Under the pieces are notes generated by a model. The model did no database searches. It worked only from the letters and a program-made list of their open reading frames with translations, and had not been told where the DNA came from. Of a stretch of DNA of 58,133 nt, positions 7,547 to 14,819 are shown one piece after another. Position 1 is the first letter of the stretch; the number at the start of each line of letters is the position of its first letter. Source of the DNA: Methanobrevibacter sp. (GTDB lineage Archaea > Methanobacteriota > Methanobacteria > Methanobacteriales > Methanobacteriaceae); contig JAFRFB010000144.1 of the NCBI GenBank assembly GCA_017434555.1, forward strand, positions 1 through 58,133. Reading direction: 5' to 3'. The position numbers were made by a program, and so were the translations under genes.

Positions 7547-7685
7547 AGAATTTTATATAATTCTTTTGTGGATTTTTTATTCACAATATTTTTCAAACCA
7601 TGATGAAAATAATCGATGTCAACGGGCTTTTGTGGGGTTATTTTTGTAATTCCACATTAGGGCATTGATTTTGGATGCTTTTTTT
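7547..7685 (+). ncRNA. Candidate structured small RNA, copy 2
   Basis: Homologue of the RNA at 6871. H1 has arms AGAATT and AATTCT (7547-7564). H2 has arms GTGGAT and ATTCAC with a G-U pair replacing A-U (7568-7584). H3 has arms GTGGGGTTA and TAATTCCAC (7632-7655). H4 has arms GCATT and GATGC (7662-7678), followed by seven Ts. From H3 to the T-run it differs from copy 1 by only one T in a loop, while the linker between H2 and H3 (7585-7631) is largely different in sequence but similar in length. Such a fixed 3' domain with a variable linker would suit an sRNA with exchangeable targets. Confidence 0.65.
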
Positions 7686-7905
7686 AATTTAGTTTTTTAA
7701 ATGGATTTTTTGTTTTCATGAATACTACATTTTAAAACAGCTTTTTTTAATAGAATTCATTTCAAACAATCAACTGACCAATATTTTCAATACCTATCAC
7801 AATTACATCAACTTTAATCACTCATTTTTTCATTAATTAACGATAATAAAAATTAATATAATGTTAAAAACAAATATATAAATAATTTCATATAGGAGAT
7901 TGAAA

Positions 7906-8598
7906 ATGATATATTCAAATGAAGTAGAAAATATGTGTCCTGTTGCAAAGGGAGCAAATCACGGCCCTGCACCAATACCTGAGGAAGGTAAGTGGGTTAA
8001 ATCAAAAGAAATCTCTGACATTTCAGGATTGACCCATGGTATAGGCTGGTGTGCACCTCAGCAGGGATGCTGCAAATTGACTTTAAACGTTAAGGAAGGT
8101 ATTATTGAAGAGGCTTTGGTAGAAACCATAGGATGCTCAGGCATGACTCACTCAGCGGCAATGTCCGGTGAAATCCTAATCGGAAAAACCATTCTTGAAG
8201 CCCTAAACACTGATCTGGTTTGTGATGCAATAAACACTGCAATGAGGGAACTCTTTCTCCAGATTGTCTATGGAAGAACCCAGTCAGCATTTTCAGAAGG
8301 CGGACTTCCGATTGGAGCAGGCCTTGAGGACTTGGGAAAAGGCCACAGAAGCCAGGTAGGTACAATTTATTCAACAAATAAAAAGGGACCAAGATATCTG
8401 GAGCTTACCGAAGGCTACATTACCGAAATAGCTTTGGATGAAGATGATGAAATTATTGGATACAAATATATCAATTTAGGTATAATGCTTGACAGCATCA
8501 AGGACGGCGTTGACCCGGCAGAGGCAATTGAAAACGCAACCGGACAATACGGAAGGTTTGACGATGCGGTCAAAACAATTGACCCTAGAAAGGAATAG
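7906..8598 (+). CDS. Iron-sulfur cluster scaffold-like protein (NifU-N related)
   Basis: 230 aa from ATG 7906, with GGAG seven bases upstream (a TTG at 7900 is too close to that site). Cysteines at 11, 49, 55, 56 and 77 sit in conserved text (GIGWCAPQQGCCKLTL and VETIGCSGMTHSAAMSGEI). The latter resembles the IscU/NifU N-terminal fold, where a Cys in an hxGCGhS-like loop binds a nascent cluster. This protein is normally found beside a GGGtGRT protein, as here. A TATA box (ATATATAAA, about 7873) precedes it. I infer a role in Fe-S or metal-cluster handling. Confidence 0.7.
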   Translation: MIYSNEVENMCPVAKGANHGPAPIPEEGKWVKSKEISDISGLTHGIGWCAPQQGCCKLTLNVKEGIIEEALVETIGCSGMTHSAAMSGEILIGKTILEALNTDLVCDAINTAMRELFLQIVYGRTQSAFSEGGLPIGAGLEDLGKGHRSQVGTIYSTNKKGPRYLELTEGYITEIALDEDDEIIGYKYINLGIMLDSIKDGVDPAEAIENATGQYGRFDDAVKTIDPRKE

Positions 8599-8612
8599 AT
8601 ATGGGTGGAAAT

Positions 8613-9614
8613 ATGAGTTTATTTGAAAGTTATGAAAGAAGAATCGACCAGATAATTCCTGTACTTAATGAATATGGTATTAAGGATTTGGAAGAGGCAA
8701 GACAAATCTGTCTAGATAAAGGTTTCGACCCATATGAAATCGTGAAAGGCGTCCAGCCGATTTGCTTTGAAAATGCATGCTGGGCATATACTGTCGGAGC
8801 GGCAATTGCCGTTAAGAAAGGCTGTACAAAGGCATCAGATGCAGCAAAGGCAATCGGTGAAGGTCTCCAGTCATTCTGTATTCCTGGAAGTGTGGCTGAT
8901 GACAGGAAAGTTGGTTTAGGTCATGGTAACCTTGCATCAATGCTTTTAAGTGATGAAAGCAGTTGTTTTGCATTTCTTGCAGGGCATGAAAGTTTTGCAG
9001 CAGCTGAAGGAGCAATAGGAATTGCAAACTCAGCAAACCAGGTAAGAAGTGAACCTTTACGTGTTATTCTAAACGGTTTGGGAAAGGATGCAGCATTAAT
9101 CATTTCAAGAATCAACGGATTTACCTATGTCCAAACTGAATTCGACTATTTCACAGGTGAAGTTAAAGTTGTAAAAGAAAAGGCATATTCATCAGGTGAA
9201 AGGGCAAAGGTAAGATGCTATGGTGCAGACGACGTTCGTGAAGGTGTTGCAATCATGCATCTTGAAGGAGTTGATGTGTCAATTACCGGAAACTCAACCA
9301 ATCCGACCAGATTCCAGCATCCGGTAGCTGCAACATACAAGAAGGAATGCATTGAACAGGGTAAGAAATACTTCTCAGTCGCATCAGGAGGAGGAACAGG
9401 AAGAACCCTTCACCCGGACAACATGGCTGCAGGTCCCGCATCATACGGTATGACTGACACTATGGGAAGAATGCACTCCGACGCACAGTTTGCAGGCTCA
9501 TCCTCAGTTCCGGCTCACGTTGAAATGATGGGACTTATCGGTATGGGTAACAATCCTATGGTCGGTGCAAGCGTAGCCGTTGCAGTTGCAGTTGAAAAGG
9601 CTATGAACAAATAA
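8613..9614 (+). CDS. GGGtGRT conserved protein
   Basis: 333 aa from ATG 8613, preceded by GGGTGG; an in-frame ATG at 8601 is possible but would place that site inside the gene. The family name motif GGGTGRT begins at about residue 259 and is followed by LHPDNMAAGPASYGMTDTMGRMHSD. Other conserved parts are PICFENACWAYTVGAAIAVKKGC and GLGHGNLASMLLSDES. The protein is cytosolic with no membrane segments. The family occurs in anaerobic bacteria and methanogens next to the scaffold-like partner encoded just upstream; its reaction is not established. A hairpin terminator follows. Confidence 0.85.
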   Translation: MSLFESYERRIDQIIPVLNEYGIKDLEEARQICLDKGFDPYEIVKGVQPICFENACWAYTVGAAIAVKKGCTKASDAAKAIGEGLQSFCIPGSVADDRKVGLGHGNLASMLLSDESSCFAFLAGHESFAAAEGAIGIANSANQVRSEPLRVILNGLGKDAALIISRINGFTYVQTEFDYFTGEVKVVKEKAYSSGERAKVRCYGADDVREGVAIMHLEGVDVSITGNSTNPTRFQHPVAATYKKECIEQGKKYFSVASGGGTGRTLHPDNMAAGPASYGMTDTMGRMHSDAQFAGSSSVPAHVEMMGLIGMGNNPMVGASVAVAVAVEKAMNK

Positions 9615-9642
9615 GGGATTTTTCCCTATTTTCTTTTTTTTT
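9613..9642 (+). terminator. Intrinsic-type terminator after the GGGtGRT gene
   Basis: Arms AGGGA and TCCCT (9614-9627) enclose a four-T loop and are followed by a T-rich run of about 15 bases. It begins at the stop codon of the GGGtGRT gene and precedes dtd. Confidence 0.65.
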
Positions 9643-9653
9643 GGAGTTATTTT

Positions 9654-10103
9654 ATGAAACTTGTCGTTCAAAGAGTTACAAATGCCAACGTTAAAGTCGA
9701 TAATGAGACAGTTGGCCAAATCGATGAAGGTTTAATGGTTCTTGTAGGTTTTGGCCTTAATGATACAATTAAAGAAGCCGATTTTTTAGCCCGAAAACTG
9801 ATAAAGCTTCGAATATTTGCAGACGAAGAAGGAAAAATGAACCGGTCCGTTAAAGACATTTCAGGAAAAGTCTTGCTGGTTCCACAGTTTACCTTATACG
9901 GCAAGGTCAAAAAGAACAGACCGTCTTTTCACAAGGCTCTCAACCCCGAAGACGCATCAAAACTCTTCGATTACTTTGTTGAAAAATGCAGTGAGGAAGT
10001 TCCTGTCCAAACCGGTGAATTTGGTGCATTCATGGAAGTTTCACTGTTAAATAACGGTCCGGTCACAATAATTTTGGAAAAAGACTTTTCAGAGGTTGAT
10101 TGA
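9654..10103 (+). CDS. dtd: D-aminoacyl-tRNA deacylase (bacterial/eukaryotic DTD1 type)
   Basis: 149 aa, full length for DTD1. The start MKLVVQRVTNANVKVDNETVG is diagnostic. The two catalytic-site motifs are LLVPQFTLYG (74-83; Pro77 replaces the usual Ser of SQFT) and NNGPVTI (132-138) with the Gly-cisPro. The enzyme removes D-amino acids (and Gly from mis-charged tRNA-Ala) from tRNA. Many archaea instead use the unrelated DTD2, so presence of DTD1 suggests bacterial ancestry. GGAG lies upstream of the ATG. The stop abuts the ATG of the nitroreductase gene, so the two form an operon. Confidence 0.92.
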   Translation: MKLVVQRVTNANVKVDNETVGQIDEGLMVLVGFGLNDTIKEADFLARKLIKLRIFADEEGKMNRSVKDISGKVLLVPQFTLYGKVKKNRPSFHKALNPEDASKLFDYFVEKCSEEVPVQTGEFGAFMEVSLLNNGPVTIILEKDFSEVD

Positions 10104-10625
10104 ATGGAATTCAAAGATTTGCTTTTAAAAAGAAGAAGCGTTAGAAAATTTACAGATGAAGATGTCACAAAAGATCAGCTTAACCAGATTCTTCGCTCAG
10201 GTCTTCTCGCTCCGACATCAAGAAACAGAAAGCCGTGCAACTTTTTAGTGGTTTCAAATAAGGAAACCTTAAAGGAACTGTCTGAAGTTAAAGAGCATGG
10301 TTCCAAATTTTTAGCTGATGCAAATAAGGCAATTGTTGTAATAGCCAATACCTTAGTTTCTGATACATGGATTGAGGATTCATCAATCGCACTATCTTTT
10401 ATGCATCTTATGGCAGCAGACATAGGCGTTGGAAGCTGCTGGATTCAGATCCACATGAGAAAATCATCAGACGGTGAAGACGCAGAAAAACTTGTCAGAG
10501 ACATTGTAAAAATTGACGATTACTTCAGAATTGTCGGAATTTTGGCATTGGGAATTCCTGACGGTGATGTCAAGCCTCACACTTTGGAAGACATTGATAA
10601 AACAAACATTCATTTTTTAGTTTAA
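10104..10625 (+). CDS. Nitroreductase-family flavoprotein
   Basis: 173 aa, typical length. The N-terminal LLLKRRSVRKFTDEDVTKDQL and LLAPTSRNRKPCNFLVV motifs bind FMN phosphate and ribityl groups. A later GVGSCWIQIHM and a C-terminal GIPDGDVKP complete the family pattern. It is likely an NAD(P)H-dependent FMN oxidoreductase; natural substrates in methanogens are not known. It starts immediately at the dtd stop (TGA then ATG). The following 200 bp are AT-rich with T-runs and no gene. Confidence 0.85.
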   Translation: MEFKDLLLKRRSVRKFTDEDVTKDQLNQILRSGLLAPTSRNRKPCNFLVVSNKETLKELSEVKEHGSKFLADANKAIVVIANTLVSDTWIEDSSIALSFMHLMAADIGVGSCWIQIHMRKSSDGEDAEKLVRDIVKIDDYFRIVGILALGIPDGDVKPHTLEDIDKTNIHFLV

Positions 10626-10836
10626 CTTTTTTTCATTACAATTTTTTCATCTTATATTACTTTTTTTAACATATTATGATTTTACCTTTTAATTTAAATA
10701 TTGTTTTTAAGGAGTTATATTCAAAAATTCGGTAAAATTGTCCTCAAAAGATACTTAACAACTTATATATTAGTTATTACAGATAATTATCTACTTATGT
10801 AAGGTTATTTTAATTTCTAGAAATTAGGAGTATGAT

Positions 10837-11772
10837 ATGAAAAAAGAGTTGGAAAATTATCGCATAGACAAGCCTATGGATTATCTTCACAAAAGATTGT
10901 TTTTGAACAATGGGCCATTAATGCATGAGCTGTTCAACTTTCCCGGCGAATATGATGGGCCATGTCCAAATTCAAATCTGGATGGGGACGGTTCAATTTC
11001 GGAAGTTGACATATCCTATCTGGTGAGACTTGATGGAAATCAAAAACTCATAATCAATGTTGAAGATGAAACAAGCAATGTGGGCGAAGAAACACTAAGA
11101 AAATCGAATAAATACAAGATAAATCATCAGTATGCATACAAATGTCCTGTATATTCAGTAATAACTACATCACTGCCAAGTCACAGGTGTTTAAAGGAAC
11201 TTAAAATTTCTCCAACGGATATTTTTAGACCTGAAATAATTTCATATCTGGACTTTGATGGTGAAAAAATTTTAAATAGTTTGAAAATCAAAATTAAAAA
11301 CAAGAATTTTCTCACCAAGTTAGAACTGTTATCATTAATATTAACCATTAGAACATTTCCTGAAAACAACTCTGTAATTCTTGAAGAGATTTGCAGTCTT
11401 ATTAAAAAAGCCAAATCAGAAGATAAGGAATTCAAAATGGAAATGGTCTATTGCACCAGATATATTATACATAAGTATGCAGAAACTGTTGAGGATATAT
11501 GTAGACTAGAAGAGGTGGTTGGATTGAAAAAAGCTGTTACATGTGGAAGTATTATAGAAGATATTAAAAATGAGGGTAGAGCTGAAGGTAGGGCTGAAGC
11601 TACGGATGAAGCTAGGGCTGAAGGTAGAGCTGAAGGTAGAGCTGAAGGTAGGGTCGAAGCAAGTTTAAATATTTTGAAAGTATTAGTTACTGATCCAGAT
11701 TTTAACTTGTCCCTTGATTTGTTGGTTGAGAAATTTGGATTTACCCGTGAGCAGATAATTAATGGGAAATAG
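10837..11772 (+). CDS. Rpn-family (PD-(D/E)XK) transposase-like nuclease with EGRAEG repeat
   Basis: 311 aa. The catalytic core appears as SISEVDISYLVRL and KLIINVEDET (Asp in the first strand, Glu/Asp/Glu in the second, residues about 52-76), matching the PD-(D/E)XK layout of Transposase_31/Rpn proteins. A helical middle is followed by a Glu-Gly-Arg-Ala repeat (about 248-272), then a C-terminal helix domain with DLLVEKFGFTREQI. Rpn proteins cut DNA and promote RecA-independent recombination; the repeat length often varies. A TATA-like box lies at about 10762, with AGGAG before the ATG. A broken copy of the 3' third lies immediately downstream. Confidence 0.75.
   Translation: MKKELENYRIDKPMDYLHKRLFLNNGPLMHELFNFPGEYDGPCPNSNLDGDGSISEVDISYLVRLDGNQKLIINVEDETSNVGEETLRKSNKYKINHQYAYKCPVYSVITTSLPSHRCLKELKISPTDIFRPEIISYLDFDGEKILNSLKIKIKNKNFLTKLELLSLILTIRTFPENNSVILEEICSLIKKAKSEDKEFKMEMVYCTRYIIHKYAETVEDICRLEEVVGLKKAVTCGSIIEDIKNEGRAEGRAEATDEARAEGRAEGRAEGRVEASLNILKVLVTDPDFNLSLDLLVEKFGFTREQIINGK
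11572..11660 (+). repeat. Short in-frame repeat coding Glu-Gly-Arg-Ala
   Basis: A 12-bp unit close to GAAGGTAGAGCT is repeated about seven times with small changes (one pair of degenerate units reads GAAGCTACGGAT). The downstream duplicate of this gene carries only two units, so the array has expanded or shrunk since duplication. Confidence 0.8.
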
Positions 11773-11798
11773 ATTATTTTTTTCTATTTCCTTTTTTT
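11765..11798 (+). terminator. Terminator of the Rpn-family gene
   Basis: Arms GGAAATAG (11765-11772) and CTATTTCC (11784-11791), followed by seven Ts. The left arm includes the stop codon. Confidence 0.7.
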
Positions 11799-11816
11799 GT
11801 ATTTTTTTGTTAATCT

Positions 11817-12046
11817 GAAACTGTTGAGGATATATGTAGACTAGAAGAGGTGGTTGGATTGAAAAAAGCTGTACATGTGGAAGTATTATAGAAGATATTA
11901 AAAATGAGGGTAGAGCTGAAGGTAGGGTCGAAGCAAGTTTAAATATTTTAAATGTTTTAGTTACTGATCCAGATTTTAACTTGTCCCTTGATTTGTTTGT
12001 TGAGAAATTTGGATTTACTCCTGAGCAGATTCTTAATGGAAAATAG
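11817..12046 (+). pseudogene. Truncated duplicate of the Rpn-family 3' end
   Basis: The sequence repeats 11482-11772 almost exactly (encoding ETVEDICRLEEVVGLKKAV and the C-terminal DPDFNLSLDL region), but one T is missing in the Val-Thr-Cys codons, which breaks the frame, and most of the EGRAEG repeat is absent. It ends with its own TAG at 12044-12046. There is no start codon, so it is a non-functional tandem fragment that could act as donor for recombination into the intact gene. Confidence 0.85.
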
Positions 12047-12120
12047 AATATTTTCTAAAAACCCTGAAATTTTCAGCTGTCCCATTCAATTTATAATCAA
12101 TAAATGATATAATTATAATC

Positions 12121-12744
12121 ATGTCAGATTTATCAGAATTAATCAAGATTAATAAAAACATTGAAGCCCAAAATGAAGAAATTATCCGTCTTTTAAAAAA
12201 AATCGCAGGTGAAGATGAAAAAACACCAAAAAATATTGTTGAAAATCAGTTAAAGCCTTTCCCTGAACATCCATTTGACTTTTCCACTTTGGCTTATGAT
12301 GATTTGGAAGAGGAAGAAGTTGAACTTCCTGATGTTAGTGAAGTGGAAAATCCTCATTTTGAAGAATCTTTGGATATTGGTGAGGTCTATTTCATGCAGG
12401 ATTTCAATCCATTTAAAATTTCAATTAAAAATAATGAACTAATCATCGATAATTTTGATGGTTCTCATAAAGCAAGTGATTATAATATGGCGGAAGTTGT
12501 AGTAAATGAATTGGCTAAAAACAATAAAAGTTTTGATGAATCTACAGTTATACTTCCCGAGTCAGTTTCAGGTAATTTGGCATTAACTCTGGAGAAATGT
12601 ATTGCTGAGGGTGCAAAAAAAGTCTTTGGACCTTGGAAATCAATGATGGAATTGTTGAATGCACCAGAATATCTTCAAACAAAACTGCAGTTGGATTTCT
12701 ATAAAACAGAAGATCATCTGATTGAAAGAGTGTTTAAAGAATAA
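12121..12744 (+). CDS. Conserved-looking hypothetical protein with N-terminal coiled coil
   Basis: 207 aa, acidic and soluble. Residues 3-30 form a coiled coil (LIKINKNIEAQNEEIIRLLKKI), followed by a disordered acidic linker with EEEEVELPDV, then an alpha/beta part with YNMAEVVVNELAKNN and STVILPESVSGNLALTLEKCIAEGAKKVFGPW that looks like a compact folded domain. I do not recognise the family. A TATA-like AAATGATATAATTATAATC lies just before the ATG, so the transcript may be leaderless. It stands alone between the Rpn fragments and the MarR operon. Confidence 0.65.
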   Translation: MSDLSELIKINKNIEAQNEEIIRLLKKIAGEDEKTPKNIVENQLKPFPEHPFDFSTLAYDDLEEEEVELPDVSEVENPHFEESLDIGEVYFMQDFNPFKISIKNNELIIDNFDGSHKASDYNMAEVVVNELAKNNKSFDESTVILPESVSGNLALTLEKCIAEGAKKVFGPWKSMMELLNAPEYLQTKLQLDFYKTEDHLIERVFKE

Positions 12745-12787
12745 CTCTATTATTTTTTTAAAATTTTTAAATGTTTCATTTTTAACA

Positions 12788-12801
12788 GTTTCAAAAGAAA
12801 C
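12788..12801 (+). promoter_or_regulatory. Palindromic operator next to the marR TATA box
   Basis: GTTTCAAAAGAAAC is a perfect inverted repeat (arms GTTTC and GAAAC, 4-bp spacer) placed directly before TTTATATT (12803-12810), where it would cover the BRE. The position suits repression by the MarR protein encoded 40 bp downstream or by another regulator. Confidence 0.5.
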
Positions 12802-12843
12802 ATTTATATTATTCATTGTCCAAAATACTATCAAGGTGAGATT

Positions 12844-13284
12844 ATGGATAATGAAAGTTTTCAGGCAATTAATGAAAATTCACCGTTAATAGCTTGGATA
12901 CATAATATTTCGCTGAATCAGCAGAAATATATGAAATCCAGAATCAAAGAATATGATTTTGGACATGATGTTCGTTATATGATGTATATTTATGATAATC
13001 CTCAATGTTCTCAGGAAGATTTGGTTAATATGTTCTGCCAAAGCAAGGGAAACATTGCCAAAATCTTAAAGAAATTTGAAGATGAGGGATATATCGAAAG
13101 AAAAATCAATCCTCAAAACAGACGCAAATACATGCTCAGCACTACGCATAAGGCCAATAAGTTAATTCCTAAATTCAGACAGATTTCCAGGGATTGGGAG
13201 CATGAAGTAGGTATAACTGATGGTGATGATGAGTTCAAAAAAAGATTAAAGGAAATTGCGATTAGAGGTATGGAGATTGTTTAA
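12844..13284 (+). CDS. MarR-family transcriptional regulator
   Basis: 146 aa, normal length. A winged helix-turn-helix occupies residues 40-110: DLVNMFCQSKGNIAKILKKFEDEGYIERKINPQNRRKYMLSTT shows the recognition helix and wing typical of MarR. The flanking helices should form the dimer interface. It starts 12 bp upstream of an MFS efflux gene, the classic arrangement in which MarR represses its exporter until a ligand binds. AAGGTGAG is the ribosome-binding site. A candidate operator lies at 12788. Confidence 0.9.
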   Translation: MDNESFQAINENSPLIAWIHNISLNQQKYMKSRIKEYDFGHDVRYMMYIYDNPQCSQEDLVNMFCQSKGNIAKILKKFEDEGYIERKINPQNRRKYMLSTTHKANKLIPKFRQISRDWEHEVGITDGDDEFKKRLKEIAIRGMEIV

Positions 13285-13296
13285 AGTGGTGTTAAA

Positions 13297-14688
13297 ATGA
13301 AAATAGAGGCTGAAAATTATGTAATATTAATATCATTTCTGACTTCATTTTTTGGAGTCTTTCTTTCAAATGGTATTATCATAGGGGTTCCGGCAATTGC
13401 AAATGACTTTGCAATGAACAATGTTATTCAAAACTGGATTCCCACAATATTTTTCCTGGTAATGGCTGTATTCACGGTACCGGCAGGCCAGATTTCAGGT
13501 AAATTCGGTGTTAAGAAATCTTTGCTTATAGGTGTTATAGTATTTTTAATAGGCTCAGTCGGTGCGGCTTTGTCCTTTTCAACAGAATCATTCATGCTTT
13601 TCAGAATAATCCAGGGTGCAAGCGTTGCCTTTGTCAATGTATCAGCTATGGCAATGGTTGTATCTGCTGTAAAACCTCAAAACAGAGGAAAGGCATTGGG
13701 TTTTACCGTGACAGGAGTTTATCTTGCAACTTCACTTTCTCCGGTAATCTGCGGTTTTCTGGTTTATAACTTGGGTTGGAGATCAATATTTTACGTTGTA
13801 ATTCCGTTCCTGTTACTATGTATCATTTTAATGATTTTGAAAGTGCCTCAGGAATGGCAGACTTATGCTGACGATAAGATTGATAAAATCGGTTCAGTTG
13901 TATATTCAATTGGTATTTTATTATTCATTTACGGCTTTACAAATCTGATTAACACTACAGGAATAATCTGTACAATTGCTGGTATTGCATTGCTTGCAGT
14001 ATTCGCCATTTGGGAGTTAAGACAGACTTCACCGGTATTCAACATGAAGCTCTTTAAAAATACAAAATTCACTTCATCAAATATCGCAGCATTGTGCAGT
14101 TACCTGGCAATTATGGTTGTTACAACAATTTTAAACTACCATTTCCAATATGTCCGTGGCTGGAATGCACAGATGGCAGGGCTTATACTGATTGTAACTC
14201 CAATAATCATGGCACTTCTTGCTCCGAATACTGGAAAACTGTCCGATAAGATTCATCCGCAGAAACTGGCTGCAGTTGGTATGGCAATAGCTTCTGTTGC
14301 TTTATTTATATTGGTATTTTTAAATAAAGACATGCCGGTTTATCTGGTTGTTATTGCAATGATTCTGCAGGGTATCGGTATGGGACTATTTTCATCTCCG
14401 AACATGAATGCTATAATGAGTTCTGTTCCTCCAAAGGATGCTCCGACCGCTTCCGCTTCACAGGCAACCATGAGGACAATAGGCCAGACAATGAGTTTGG
14501 GGCTTTTGACATTGATATTTGCTTTGGTAATGGGTAATCTGCCTTTATCAACCCAATATGCCGACATGATAGTTCAGTCTTCCCAGATAATATGTACCAT
14601 ATCAATGTGTGCCTGCATATTGTCCATTTTTGCTTCATTGGTTGGAATTCGTTCTAAGGATGAATTCAATACTAATAGACCTAGTTAG
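13297..14688 (+). CDS. MFS drug/multidrug exporter, DHA2 (14-TM) type
   Basis: 463 aa with about 14 membrane helices. The motifs are those of EmrB/QacA-type proton antiporters: GIIIGVPAIANDF in helix 1, GQISGKFGVKKSLLIG (the loop 2-3 motif A region, 66-81), FRIIQGASVA and the antiporter motif C region GVYLATSLSPVICGFLV (144-160). The C-terminal half repeats the fold, with GKLSDKIHPQKL. It is in one operon with the MarR gene and is ended by a strong hairpin terminator. It probably exports a toxic amphipathic compound; the substrate is unknown. Confidence 0.9.
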   Translation: MKIEAENYVILISFLTSFFGVFLSNGIIIGVPAIANDFAMNNVIQNWIPTIFFLVMAVFTVPAGQISGKFGVKKSLLIGVIVFLIGSVGAALSFSTESFMLFRIIQGASVAFVNVSAMAMVVSAVKPQNRGKALGFTVTGVYLATSLSPVICGFLVYNLGWRSIFYVVIPFLLLCIILMILKVPQEWQTYADDKIDKIGSVVYSIGILLFIYGFTNLINTTGIICTIAGIALLAVFAIWELRQTSPVFNMKLFKNTKFTSSNIAALCSYLAIMVVTTILNYHFQYVRGWNAQMAGLILIVTPIIMALLAPNTGKLSDKIHPQKLAAVGMAIASVALFILVFLNKDMPVYLVVIAMILQGIGMGLFSSPNMNAIMSSVPPKDAPTASASQATMRTIGQTMSLGLLTLIFALVMGNLPLSTQYADMIVQSSQIICTISMCACILSIFASLVGIRSKDEFNTNRPS

Positions 14689-14716
14689 TTAATTTTCGTT
14701 AACTAACTCTTTTTTT
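14683..14716 (+). terminator. Terminator of the MarR/MFS operon
   Basis: Ten-base arms AGTTAGTTAA (14683-14692) and TTAACTAACT (14699-14708) are perfectly complementary with a six-base loop, then CTTTTTTT. The stop codon lies inside the left arm. Confidence 0.8.
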
Positions 14717-14819
14717 AATTTTTAAATTATTGTTATACTATTTTTTTAGATATTTGAGAAAATATTATTTAGTCATAAATCATATAATTAATATTGATTA
14801 GTTGAAGGTGGTATAATTA

